57,097 bases of DNA from Aeromicrobium piscarium (GTDB lineage: Bacteria; Actinomycetota; Actinomycetes; Propionibacteriales; Nocardioidaceae), in contig NZ_VLNT01000006.1 in NCBI RefSeq assembly GCF_007421815.1, positions 1 through 57,097 on the forward strand, in the 5' to 3' direction. Both the position numbers and the translations under genes were made by a program. The first letter of the stretch is position 1; each line of letters opens with the position of its first letter. Shown here piece after piece: positions 15,966 to 23,974 of the stretch. The notes below the pieces were generated by a model. The model was not told the origin of the DNA, made no database searches, and saw only the letters and a program-made list of their open reading frames with translations.

Positions 15966-16715
15966 GTGCTCTACTGGTTCTTGAAGTACCTGGCGTTGGG
16001 CCCGCTGCTGCGCGTCATCTTCCGTCCGTTCGCCGAGGGGCTCGAGAACGTGCCGTCCGAGGGCCCGGTCATCCTGGCCGTCAATCACCTCTCTTACAGC
16101 GACTGGCTGTTCATGCCGCTGGTGATGCCGCGTCGAGTGACCTTCGTGGCGAAGGCCGAGTACTTCGAGGCGCCGGGCGTCAAGGGCTGGCTGCAGAAGA
16201 AGTTCTTCGGCGGCACCGGCCAGGTTCCCATCGATCGCACGAGTGGATCCTCCGCCGCCGGGGCGCTCAAGACGCAGCTGCGGCTGTTGTCCGAGGGAGA
16301 GGTGTGCGGCATCTTCCCCGAGGGCACGCGCTCCCACGACGGCAGGCTCTATCGCGGGCGCACGGGCGTCGCCCGGGTCGTGCTGGAGGCCAAGGTGCCG
16401 GTCATCCCGGTAGCGGTCATCAATACCGACGTGATCGCCCCTCCCGGCAAGGTCTTCGGACGCTTCGCCAAGCCCGGTGTCCGCTTCGGTGAGCCCCTCG
16501 ATTTCAGCCGCTACGAAGGGCTCGAGGGCGATCGCTTCATCCTGCGCGCGGTGACCGACGAGATCATGTACGAGATCATGAACCTCTCCGGACAGGAGTA
16601 CGTCGACCTCTACGCGCAGGATGCCAAGAAGCGTGACAAGGAGCGCGCCGATGCCGAGCGCAAGGCCGAGGAGAAGGCGGCGGCCGACGAGGTCTGGGAC
16701 GAGATCGCCGAGTAG
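15966..16715 (+). CDS. 1-acyl-sn-glycerol-3-phosphate acyltransferase (PlsC-like)
   Basis: Membrane-associated acyltransferase of phospholipid synthesis, 249 aa. Motif I NHLSYSDW (NHx4D variant), the FVAKAEYF region, motif III FPEGTRS and VPVIPVAVIN are present. The C-terminal 25 residues form a charged helix (KKRDKERADAERKAEEKAA). GTG 15966 is preferred over ATG 15909, because TATGGT at 15954-15959 ends 6 nt before it and the extra upstream residues are not PlsC-like. Its place next to the ROK kinase and DAHP synthase genes is conserved. Confidence 0.92.
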   Translation: MLYWFLKYLALGPLLRVIFRPFAEGLENVPSEGPVILAVNHLSYSDWLFMPLVMPRRVTFVAKAEYFEAPGVKGWLQKKFFGGTGQVPIDRTSGSSAAGALKTQLRLLSEGEVCGIFPEGTRSHDGRLYRGRTGVARVVLEAKVPVIPVAVINTDVIAPPGKVFGRFAKPGVRFGEPLDFSRYEGLEGDRFILRAVTDEIMYEIMNLSGQEYVDLYAQDAKKRDKERADAERKAEEKAAADEVWDEIAE

Positions 16716-16750
16716 GCGAAACCACGATCCGGCCGCCGATGGCGACCGCG

Positions 16751-16765
16751 TATCCTAGTGCGGTG
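16751..16765 (+). promoter_or_regulatory. -10 element and leaderless start of the DAHP synthase gene
   Basis: TATCCT at 16751-16756 is followed after 6 nt by GTG at 16763. No Shine-Dalgarno precedes the codon, so the mRNA probably begins at or next to the G. Confidence 0.6.
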
Positions 16766-18097
16766 AGCATTCCCAGCCTTGACGACCTGCGCGCGATCGG
16801 CGCCGCACAGCAGCCGACCTACGCCGATTCGATCGACCGTGACCGCACGGTCGACACGCTGCGGAAGATGCCGCCGCTGGTCTTCGCGGGCGAGTGCGAT
16901 GCCCTGCGCGACAAGATGGCCGCCGTCGCCCGCGGCGAGGCCTTCCTGCTGCAGGGCGGGGATTGCGCCGAGACCTTCGAGGGCGTGACGGCCGAGAACA
17001 CCCGTAACAAGCTGCGGGTGCTGCTGTCGATGGCCGTCGTCCTCACCTACGCCGCGAGCGTGCCGGTGGTGAAGGTCGGACGCCTGGCCGGACAGTTCGC
17101 CAAGCCGCGCTCGAGCGATGCCGAGACGCGCGACGGTGTCACGCTGCCCGCGTACCGCGGTGATGCCGTGAACGGCTTCGAGTTCACCCCCGAGGCCCGC
17201 CGCCACGACCCCCAGCGTCTGCTGGACGTCTACCACGCATCGAGCTCCACGCTGAACCTCATCCGCGCCTTCACCACCGGCGGCTACGCCGACCTGCGCC
17301 AGATGCACGAGTGGAACACCGACTTCGTGCGCAGCAGCCCCGTCGGCGAGCGCTACGAGCGCGTCGGCGCGGAGATCGACCGCGCCCTGGCCTTCATGTC
17401 CGCGATCGGGTCCGACCCAGCCGAGCTGCACACGGTCGACTTCTACTCCTCGCACGAGGCGCTGGTGCTGGAGTACGAGCACGCCCTCACGCGTATCGAT
17501 TCGCGCACGGAGCGCCCGTACGATGTCTCGGGCCATTTCGTGTGGATCGGGGAGCGCACCCGCCAGCTCGACGGCGCGCACGTGGAGCTCCTCAGCCACA
17601 TCGCCAATCCGATCGGCGTCAAGCTCGGCCCCACGTCGACCGCCGATGACGCGATCGCGCTGTACGAGAAGCTCAATCCCGAGCGCACCCCCGGCAAGGT
17701 CACTTTCATCACCCGCTTCGGCGCGGAGAAGATCCGTGACCTGCTGCCGCAGCTCATCGAGAAGGTCGGCGCGGCCGGTGTCGAGGTCGCGTGGGTGACC
17801 GATCCGATGCACGGCAACACCTTCGCCACCGACAACGGCTACAAGACCCGCGACTTCGACGCGGTCATCGACGAGGTCCGTGGGTTCTTCGAGGTGCACC
17901 GTTCGCTCGGCACCTGGCCCGGAGGCCTGCACGTCGAACTGACCGGCGACGACGTCACCGAGTGCGTCGGCGGCGGCTCGCGGCTCTCGGCCGCCGACCT
18001 GGAGACCCGCTACGAGACATTGTGCGATCCGCGCCTCAACCGGGCGCAGTCGCTCGAGCTGGCCTTCCTCGTCGCGGAGATGCTCGGCCACAACTGA
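16763..18097 (+). CDS. aroG: Class II 3-deoxy-D-arabino-heptulosonate 7-phosphate synthase
   Basis: First enzyme of the shikimate pathway, condensing PEP and erythrose 4-phosphate. It belongs to the plant/Mycobacterium class II type: LLQGGDCAETFEG (with the metal-ligand Cys), KVGRLAGQFAKPRS, YRGDAVNG, GEHTRQ-like GERTRQLDGAHVE, and WVTDPMHGNT near the C-terminus. 444 aa. GTG 16763 is preferred to ATG 16739 because of the leaderless -10 spacing. Adjacent to the kinase gene as in M. tuberculosis (aroG-pknL), convergent with it. Confidence 0.95.
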   Translation: MSIPSLDDLRAIGAAQQPTYADSIDRDRTVDTLRKMPPLVFAGECDALRDKMAAVARGEAFLLQGGDCAETFEGVTAENTRNKLRVLLSMAVVLTYAASVPVVKVGRLAGQFAKPRSSDAETRDGVTLPAYRGDAVNGFEFTPEARRHDPQRLLDVYHASSSTLNLIRAFTTGGYADLRQMHEWNTDFVRSSPVGERYERVGAEIDRALAFMSAIGSDPAELHTVDFYSSHEALVLEYEHALTRIDSRTERPYDVSGHFVWIGERTRQLDGAHVELLSHIANPIGVKLGPTSTADDAIALYEKLNPERTPGKVTFITRFGAEKIRDLLPQLIEKVGAAGVEVAWVTDPMHGNTFATDNGYKTRDFDAVIDEVRGFFEVHRSLGTWPGGLHVELTGDDVTECVGGGSRLSAADLETRYETLCDPRLNRAQSLELAFLVAEMLGHN

Positions 18098-18238
18098 CCC
18101 CTCCTGCCGCTGGGCGGTGACCTACGCACCCCTCACGGGCGGGGAGCGGTGATCTACGCACCTCTCGCCAGCCGCGAGACGTGCGTACGTCACCGCCCTT
18201 CCACGGGAGGGGTGCGTAGGTCACCGCTGGGCGGGCGG
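18098..18238. repeat. Intergenic 17-mer cluster C (two forward, two inverted)
   Basis: Between convergent genes: GCGGTGACCTACGCACC (18114-18130), GCGGTGATCTACGCACC (18146-18162), then inverted CGTGCGTACGTCACCGC (18180-18196) and GGTGCGTAGGTCACCGC (18211-18227). The first and last are exact reverse complements. Same length and layout as cluster A but a different core. Confidence 0.85.
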
Positions 18239-20209
18239 CTAGCTGAAGAAGACGGTGACGGTGTCACCGCGCTCGCGCTCGGATCCTGCGCTGGGGCTCT
18301 GGAAGCGCACCTTCGGATCGTCGCCGGCGAGCGGATTGCGCGTCGCGTTGATCTCCAGGCCGAGATCCTCCAAGGCCTTGCGGGCCTCGTCCTCGGTCAT
18401 GCCCGACAGGTCCGGCACCTCGATGATCTCCGGGCCCTGCGAGACCACGATGGTCACCGTGTCGCCGCGGAAGGCGCTGCCGCCCTGCGGGTTCTGCGAG
18501 ATCACGACGCCCTCGTCGACCTCGTCGCTGAACTGCTCCTCGACATTGACGAGGAATCCGGCCTCCTGCAGACCGGCCTGTGCCTCGTCGGCCGTCTTGC
18601 CGGTGAAGTCGGTGATGGCGATCGGTTCGCGACCCTTGCTGATGACGAGGTCGAGCGAGGTGTCGCGCTTGACCTGCTCGCCGACCTCGTGATTGGCGAT
18701 GCGGATGACGCTGCCCTCGGGAATCTCCTCGTGGAACTCCTCGGAGGTCTCGCCGATCTGCAGATTGAGCGAGCCGACGACCGTGCGGGCCTCGTCGAGG
18801 GTCTTGCCGGCGAGGTCGGGGATCTCATAGCGTTCCTGGCCCTTGGAGATCGTGATCGAGATGAGCGTCCCGGGCAGCACCCGCTCTCCGGGCTCGGGAT
18901 CGGTCGAGATCACGTGGTCGGCCGGGATCTCCTCGTCGAAGGCGTCCGGGGCGAACTCCACCTCGAAGCCTGCCGACTCCGCTGCCGAGACGGCTTCCTC
19001 GCGGCTCATGCTGGTGAGATCGGGGGCGTCGGTGTAGCGGCCGTCCGCGAGATACCAGCCGGCGAACGCGACCACGGCGAGGGCGACCAGAGCGGCCAGC
19101 AGCAGGACCGCACCGCGCCGCGGCCGCCGGCGTGACGCGGGTGCCTCCTCGGCCGGTTCCTCCTCGACCACGCCCGCCGCGGCCGGGGCCCAGGCCATGG
19201 TGTGCTCGGGGAGGGCGGCACGCGTGGCCACCGTCGCGTGCTCGTCGGCATCGAGGGGAAAGCCGGTGAGATCGACCTGCTGCGTGGGCTCGTCGGCGGC
19301 ATCGGGACGACGGGAGGGGCGCAGGTCGGCGGCCAGCTCCGGGTCATCGGGCAGACCGGCGGCGAGGGCGTGCCGGACCTGGCGCACCTGGTGCAGGAGA
19401 GCGCGGGCATCGGGCGATCGCCGTTCAGGATCGCGGGCGGTGGCCCGCGCGACCAGCGCGTCGACATAGTCGGGGAGCTCGGGTACGAGGGTCGAAGGCG
19501 GAGCGACATCCTCGTTGACGTGCAGATAAGCGACCTGGATCGGGGTGTCGGCCGCGTGCGGCTTGTCGCCCGTGAGCATCTCGAAGAGCATCGCCCCGCA
19601 GGCGTAGACATCGGCGCGCGGATCGGCGCCGCGGTGCAGGACGACCTCGGGCGCCAGATAGGAGACCGTGCCAATCAGGGCGCCGCCGCCGGAGTGCGTG
19701 GTGGAGGTGTTGACCGCGCGGGCGAGGCCGAAGTCGGCGACCTTCACATCGCCGGCCGGCGTGATGAGGACGTTCTCGGGCTTGACGTCGCGGTGGATCA
19801 GTCGGGCGGCATGGGCCTCGGACAGGGCCTGCAGGATCGGATCGAGGAAGGCGAGCGCCTGCTGCGGAGACATCGGTGCGGTGTCGCGAACGACATCGCG
19901 CAGCGTGCGTCCCGGCACGTACTCCATGACCAGATAGGTGATGTCGCCGTCGGTGCCCTGATCGAACACTGCCACGACGTGGCGATGGTTCAGCTTGGCC
20001 GCGGCCTTGGCCTCGGCGACGAAGCGCTGCCGGAAGTCGTCCGCGTCCCCGAGATCGGCGTGCATGATCTTGACTGCCACGACGCGATCGAGCCGTAGAT
20101 CCGTGGCCCGGAAGACGCTGGCCATGCCTCCGCGAGCGATGCGCTCATGGATCACGTAACGCCCGTCGAGCGTATGCCCGACGAGCGCCTGATCTCCGGC
20201 GACGCTCAC
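18239..20209 (-). CDS. PASTA-domain serine/threonine protein kinase (PknB/PknL-like)
   Basis: A 656-aa transmembrane eukaryotic-type kinase sensing muropeptides or lipid II. The kinase domain (about residues 18-285) has the P-loop IARGGMASV, catalytic HRDVKPENV, DFGLA and SYLAPEV. One transmembrane helix (about 367-388, GAVLLLAALVALAVVAFAGWYL) is followed by four outer PASTA repeats to the C-terminus. Mycobacterial PknL at this locus lacks PASTA domains, so the sensor is different here. GTG 20209 has AGGAGG at 6 nt. Probably the division/cell-wall kinase, lying about 5 kb from the dcw cluster; targets cannot be read from sequence. Confidence 0.93.
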   Translation of the reverse strand: MSVAGDQALVGHTLDGRYVIHERIARGGMASVFRATDLRLDRVVAVKIMHADLGDADDFRQRFVAEAKAAAKLNHRHVVAVFDQGTDGDITYLVMEYVPGRTLRDVVRDTAPMSPQQALAFLDPILQALSEAHAARLIHRDVKPENVLITPAGDVKVADFGLARAVNTSTTHSGGGALIGTVSYLAPEVVLHRGADPRADVYACGAMLFEMLTGDKPHAADTPIQVAYLHVNEDVAPPSTLVPELPDYVDALVARATARDPERRSPDARALLHQVRQVRHALAAGLPDDPELAADLRPSRRPDAADEPTQQVDLTGFPLDADEHATVATRAALPEHTMAWAPAAAGVVEEEPAEEAPASRRRPRRGAVLLLAALVALAVVAFAGWYLADGRYTDAPDLTSMSREEAVSAAESAGFEVEFAPDAFDEEIPADHVISTDPEPGERVLPGTLISITISKGQERYEIPDLAGKTLDEARTVVGSLNLQIGETSEEFHEEIPEGSVIRIANHEVGEQVKRDTSLDLVISKGREPIAITDFTGKTADEAQAGLQEAGFLVNVEEQFSDEVDEGVVISQNPQGGSAFRGDTVTIVVSQGPEIIEVPDLSGMTEDEARKALEDLGLEINATRNPLAGDDPKVRFQSPSAGSERERGDTVTVFFS

Positions 20210-20314
20210 GTCAGTCCTCCTGAACCTGGGAAAGGGGCTCGTCCAGAGCCCCTTCGAGTGTAGAGAACCGCACGGAGAGGACGGCTGATCTGCCCCGTGA
20301 TGGCGTGCCCGGGG

Positions 20315-21358
20315 TCAGCGTACGCGGCGTGTCGTGGCCCGGGCGAGCGGGCCGAGTATTGCGACGGCGTGGTCGCCGAGGGCCGCCAGCGCCGCATCGG
20401 ACCGTGCCTCCAGCCGGCCGATCTCCGCCTCGACATCGGCGCGCGCTCCGCTCTCGTCGATGAGCGCGGTCAGCTCCTCGACCGTGTCGTCGCGCCCCAG
20501 TAGCGAGAAGAGCCGGCGGGCGTCGCTCCGCTCGGCCGCACGAGCGATGAGCACGGTGCGCTTGCCCTCGCGGAGATCGTCGCCGGTCGGCTTGCCCGTG
20601 GTCGCCGGGTCGCCGAACACGCCGAGGACGTCGTCACGCAGCTGGAACGCCTCGCCGAGGGGGAGGGCGACGGCCGACAATCCCTCGATGAGCTCGGGCG
20701 ACGCGCCGGCCAGCGCGGCGCCGATGTGCAGGGGGCGTTCCACGGTGTACTTCGCAGACTTGAACCGGACGACCCGCAGCGCGTCGTCCGCGTCGAGCCG
20801 ATCACGGGTCTGCGCCACGATGTCGAGGTATTGTCCCGCGATGACCTCGGATTTCGCCAGATTCCAGTACGCGAGAGCGCCGGTGAGGTGCCAGTCCGCG
20901 TCCTGCGGCACCGAGCGGATCACGTCATCGGCCCAGCTGAGCAGGAGATCGCCGAGCAGGACCGCGACCTGTTCGCCGAAGCGTTCGGGATCGCCCACGC
21001 GGCCTTCGTTTCGATGGGTCTGCTCGAAGGCGCGATGGACGCTGGGGCGTCCGCGGCGGGTGTCCGAGCCGTCCATCAGGTCGTCGTGCACCAGGGCGCT
21101 GCCCTGGAGCCACTCGAAGGCCGAGGCCGCGCGGGCGATCCGGGCGTCATCGGGGGCGCCGCCACCGATGAGCCAGCCGGCGTAGCAGAACAGCGGGCGC
21201 AGGAGCTTGCCACCGCCGACGAAGTCCGCCGCGGCGTCCACGAGCCCGGCGACCTCGTCGTCGACCTCGGCGAGACGACGGCGCTGCAGGTCCGCGAAGC
21301 GCACGAGCTCGCGGCCCACGCTCTCTCGGAATGTGGGATCGTCGAGGGGGCTCGTCAC
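20315..21358 (-). CDS. Geranylgeranyl/polyprenyl diphosphate synthase
   Basis: Isoprenyl chain-elongating enzyme, 347 aa, cytosolic. The first aspartate-rich motif is DDLMDGSDTRRGRPSVH (about residues 93-109) and the second region reads FQLRDDVLGVFGD. The position matches idsA2 of M. tuberculosis next to metF and the kinase. Chain length of the product (C20 or longer) cannot be assigned safely. GTG 21358 lies 7 nt after TATCGT (21371-21366, minus), overlapping the -10 of the divergent metF. Confidence 0.9.
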   Translation of the reverse strand: MTSPLDDPTFRESVGRELVRFADLQRRRLAEVDDEVAGLVDAAADFVGGGKLLRPLFCYAGWLIGGGAPDDARIARAASAFEWLQGSALVHDDLMDGSDTRRGRPSVHRAFEQTHRNEGRVGDPERFGEQVAVLLGDLLLSWADDVIRSVPQDADWHLTGALAYWNLAKSEVIAGQYLDIVAQTRDRLDADDALRVVRFKSAKYTVERPLHIGAALAGASPELIEGLSAVALPLGEAFQLRDDVLGVFGDPATTGKPTGDDLREGKRTVLIARAAERSDARRLFSLLGRDDTVEELTALIDESGARADVEAEIGRLEARSDAALAALGDHAVAILGPLARATTRRVR

Positions 21359-21365
21359 GCCGACG

Positions 21366-21375
21366 ACGATACCGT
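21366..21375. promoter_or_regulatory. Overlapping divergent -10 elements of the prenyl synthase gene and metF
   Basis: TATCGT (minus, 21371-21366) and TACCGT (plus, 21370-21375) share the TA step at 21370-21371. Each is followed by a GTG start (7 nt and 6 nt away), so both mRNAs would be leaderless and mutually exclusive at the moment of melting. Confidence 0.55.
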
Positions 21376-21381
21376 GGTGCC

Positions 21382-22275
21382 GTGCCCGCATCCGACCGCT
21401 CTCTCGTCGACGCCCTCCGCAGCGACCGCCCGACCACGTCCTTCGAGTTCTTTCCCCCGAAGGACGATGAAGGCGAGGCGCAGCTGTGGCAGACGATCGC
21501 CGAGCTCGAACCCCTCGATCCGACCTTCGTCTCCGTGACCTACGGCGCGGGTGGTACGCATCAGGACCGCACGATCCGGGTCACGGAGCGGATCGCCCGG
21601 GAGTCCTCGATGAAGCCGGTGGGTCACCTGACCCTCGTGGGGCAGAGCACCGCCGAGATCGAGAACGTGCTCAAGCAGTACCTCGCCGCCGGTGTCGACC
21701 ACGTCCTGGTGCTGCGCGGCGATCCGCAGGGCGGGCCCCGTGCGCCGTGGGAGCGGCATCCCGAGGGCATGGACCACGCGCTGGAGCTGGTCGAGCTCGC
21801 CGCGCGCCTCGGCGGCCTCACCGTCGGCGTCGCGGCCTTTCCCGAGGGACATCCCGATGCCGCGGACCGCGATGCGTGCGCCGACGTGCTGGTCTCGAAG
21901 GCCGAGGCCGGCGCGGAGTTCGCGATCACCCAGCTGTTCTTCCGCGCGAGCGACTATGTCGACCTCGTGCGACGACTCGACGCTCGCGGATGCGATCTCC
22001 CCGTCATCCCCGGGATCATGCCGATCCTCAACTTCGCGCAGGTCTCGCGCATGGCCGAGCTGTCCGGTGCCGCGCTGCCGCCTGAGGTACTCGAGCAGAT
22101 CGAGCCGCTCGCCGATGACCGCGCGGCCGTGCGGGCGAAGGGGATCGAGCTCGCGACCCAGCTGTGTCGCGACGTGCTCGCCGCGGGTGCGCCCGGTCTG
22201 CACTTCATGACGCTGAACCGCTCGAAGGCCACCCGTGAGATCTTCCAGTCGCTGCGCGACGAAAGCCTCATCTGA
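21382..22275 (+). CDS. metF: 5,10-methylenetetrahydrofolate reductase
   Basis: Flavoenzyme reducing methylene-THF to methyl-THF for methionine synthesis. 297 aa with the family opening FEFFPPKDDEGEAQLW, the substrate segment SVTYGAGGT(H)QDRT, HLTLVGQS, VLVLRGDPQ and AEFAITQLFF. GTG 21382 is used rather than the ORF start at 21331, since a TACCGT -10 ends 6 nt upstream and the family begins shortly before SFEFFPPK. Followed by an intergenic repeat cluster. Confidence 0.95.
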   Translation: MPASDRSLVDALRSDRPTTSFEFFPPKDDEGEAQLWQTIAELEPLDPTFVSVTYGAGGTHQDRTIRVTERIARESSMKPVGHLTLVGQSTAEIENVLKQYLAAGVDHVLVLRGDPQGGPRAPWERHPEGMDHALELVELAARLGGLTVGVAAFPEGHPDAADRDACADVLVSKAEAGAEFAITQLFFRASDYVDLVRRLDARGCDLPVIPGIMPILNFAQVSRMAELSGAALPPEVLEQIEPLADDRAAVRAKGIELATQLCRDVLAAGAPGLHFMTLNRSKATREIFQSLRDESLI

Positions 22276-22466
22276 CCTCTCGCCTCCAGGGCGGTGAGCA
22301 GTCAACCATCGCGGGGCTGGTTGTTCGGGGCTTGTGGTTGATGGCGCACCGTTGTCTGCTTCGGCTGGATGGCGGCGGGTGGTCAACGACGATCGACGAG
22401 GCGGTGGTTGCTGGTGCACCGCCCGGCGCGAGGGCCGATCGCGGTGACTGGTCAACCATGCGGCGA
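22276..22466. repeat. Intergenic 17-mer cluster D
   Basis: Four 17-nt units: GCGGTGAGCAGTCAACC (22291-22307, forward), GGTTGATGGCGCACCGT (22336-22352, inverted), GGTTGCTGGTGCACCGC (22406-22422, inverted) and GCGGTGACTGGTCAACC (22441-22457, forward). The ends GCGGTG and TCAACC are constant while the middle varies. The gap lies between two tandem genes. Confidence 0.75.
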
Positions 22467-22469
22467 CCA

Positions 22470-22500
22470 CCATGCGCAGCTGGCTGCCAGCGGCGCATGG
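22470..22500. promoter_or_regulatory. 31-bp near-perfect palindrome upstream of the FAD oxidoreductase
   Basis: Two 15-nt arms around T22485: left CCATGCGCAGCTGGC, right GCCAGCGGCGCATGG, with one mismatch pair (A78/G92 in the last two digits). It covers the expected -35 region of the -10 TAGGCT at 22509-22514, so it could be a repressor operator; a hairpin of the repeat cluster is the alternative. Confidence 0.5.
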
Positions 22501-22521
22501 TGACGCCGTAGGCTGCGGCCC

Positions 22522-23787
22522 ATGGCGCGCGTCGTGGTCGTCGGTGGAGGCTTCGCCGGTCTGAGTGCGGCCGCGAGACTCGCCAAGCTCCGTCACGAGG
22601 TCACGCTGGTCGAACGGACCGACGAGCTCGGGGGACGGCTGCGCGGCTTCTGGTGGGACGACCATGCCTGGCAGCTGTATCCGGAGACCGTGACGCTCCC
22701 GGGGGTCTTCCGCGATCTCTTCCGCAAGTCCGGGCGTCAGCTGGACCGGGTGCTCGATCTGGTGCCCGCGCCCCCGCGGCGGCATGTCTTCGTGCGCGGA
22801 CGCCGGCGCGAGGTGCTCGATCTGCCCTTCGGCATGCGCGGCGACCAGAGCGCCGCCGTCGAACAGGTCCTCGGCACCGACCAGTGGTCGCCCTGGGTGG
22901 ACTCGCTCGCCCCGCGGTGGGATGCCCTGCGAAGGCGGGTCCTCGACGAGGTCTACGACGGCATCCTCGAACCGGGATACCGGCGGCAGATCCGGCCGAG
23001 GCGGTCCTTGCGGCGGGTCGCCCGGCGTGAGCTGCGCGATCGTCGACTGCGATCGATGGTGCTCGATGCCGCCCGGCTCGAGGGCGACGATCCGATGCAC
23101 ACCCCGGGCGTCACGGCCGTCTGGCACTACGTCGAACGGAACTTCGGCCGGTGGAGCTTCGACGGAGGCATGCCCGCCCTCGCCGATGCGCTGACCCGGC
23201 GGATGGGGGAGCGGAAGGCCGATGTGCGGCCGGCGACGACGGCGACGGACGTGTGTCGCAGCCCAGACGGCCGGATCACGGGCGTCGAGACCGATGCCGG
23301 GCCGGTGGAGGCCGATGTCGTGGTCTGGTGTGCGCCGGATCTTCCGGCCTCCATGCCCGAACCGGCCCTGGTGCGGCGCATCCCGGCGCCGCGGACGCTG
23401 CTGCGGCTCTCCGACGACCCCGGTGTCCCGGACGATGTCGTGCTCCACGCTGAGCGCCCGTTGCGGGTGTGGAGGTCGGGGCCGTCGCACTGGGTCATCG
23501 AGAACCGGGCGGGCGGTGACGCGCTCGACGCGCTCGCCGAAGGAGGGCTCCGCTGGCACGATCTGGTCGAGTCCCGCCGCGACCTGGCCCCGCGGGAGCT
23601 GGTCTTGCTCGGGCACGACGGGTGGGCCTGGCGTGGATGGCATGCCGCGGTGGAGCGTCCTGGAGCGAATGCCCGCGACGGTCTCTTCTTCGGCGGGGCG
23701 CACGCGCACCCCGGGGCGTCGCTGGAGCTGATCGGCCTGGCGACGGCCGCGATCGCGAGCCACCTCGGCGAGGTCCCGCGCGGTTGA
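22522..23787 (+). CDS. FAD-dependent oxidoreductase (phytoene desaturase-like NAD(P)/FAD fold)
   Basis: 421-aa flavoprotein. The dinucleotide-binding motif VVVVGGGFAGLSAAARLAKLRHEVTLVE and ELGGRLRGF at the N-terminus, and the second FAD motif DGLFFGGAHAHPGASLELIGLATAA near the C-terminus, place it in the amine-oxidase/desaturase superfamily. The substrate is unknown; proximity to a polyprenyl synthase suggests isoprenoid chemistry, but no crt genes are nearby. TAGGCT ends 7 nt before ATG 22522, so it is probably leaderless. The gene is bracketed by repeat clusters D and E. Confidence 0.8.
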   Translation: MARVVVVGGGFAGLSAAARLAKLRHEVTLVERTDELGGRLRGFWWDDHAWQLYPETVTLPGVFRDLFRKSGRQLDRVLDLVPAPPRRHVFVRGRRREVLDLPFGMRGDQSAAVEQVLGTDQWSPWVDSLAPRWDALRRRVLDEVYDGILEPGYRRQIRPRRSLRRVARRELRDRRLRSMVLDAARLEGDDPMHTPGVTAVWHYVERNFGRWSFDGGMPALADALTRRMGERKADVRPATTATDVCRSPDGRITGVETDAGPVEADVVVWCAPDLPASMPEPALVRRIPAPRTLLRLSDDPGVPDDVVLHAERPLRVWRSGPSHWVIENRAGGDALDALAEGGLRWHDLVESRRDLAPRELVLLGHDGWAWRGWHAAVERPGANARDGLFFGGAHAHPGASLELIGLATAAIASHLGEVPRG

Positions 23788-23930
23788 CATCTCTCTCGTG
23801 GTGAGCCATCCCGCACTTGTGCCGCGTGCGGTGAGCTGTCCCGCACTTTCCACGTCGAACTGCGTGATGACTCACCGCTCGTGGCGGGGTGCGGGGCAGG
23901 TGCGTGATGACTCACCGCCCACGGCACCGC
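23788..23930. repeat. Intergenic 19-mer cluster E (two forward, two inverted)
   Basis: Units of 19 nt: GTGGTGAGCCATCCCGCAC (23798-23816), GCGGTGAGCTGTCCCGCAC (23828-23846), then inverted CTGCGTGATGACTCACCGC (23860-23878) and GTGCGTGATGACTCACCGC (23900-23918). The two inverted copies differ at one base. Confidence 0.85.
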
Positions 23931-23974
23931 GGGCGACGGGGCGCGGGGGCCGGGGGAACCTCTAGGGTGGTCCT

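Noticed and set aside
16610..18091. 493-codon frame opposite the DAHP synthase
   Set aside because: Shadow of a conserved enzyme gene with no start signal or domain of its own.
18098..18238. CRISPR array from repeated 17-mers
   Set aside because: Copies alternate in orientation, spacing is irregular, units are too short and vary, and no cas gene is present.
21355..23853. 832-codon open frame on the minus strand across metF and the FAD oxidoreductase
   Set aside because: Covers two recognised genes and two repeat clusters, has no recognisable domain, and comes from GC-rich codon structure.
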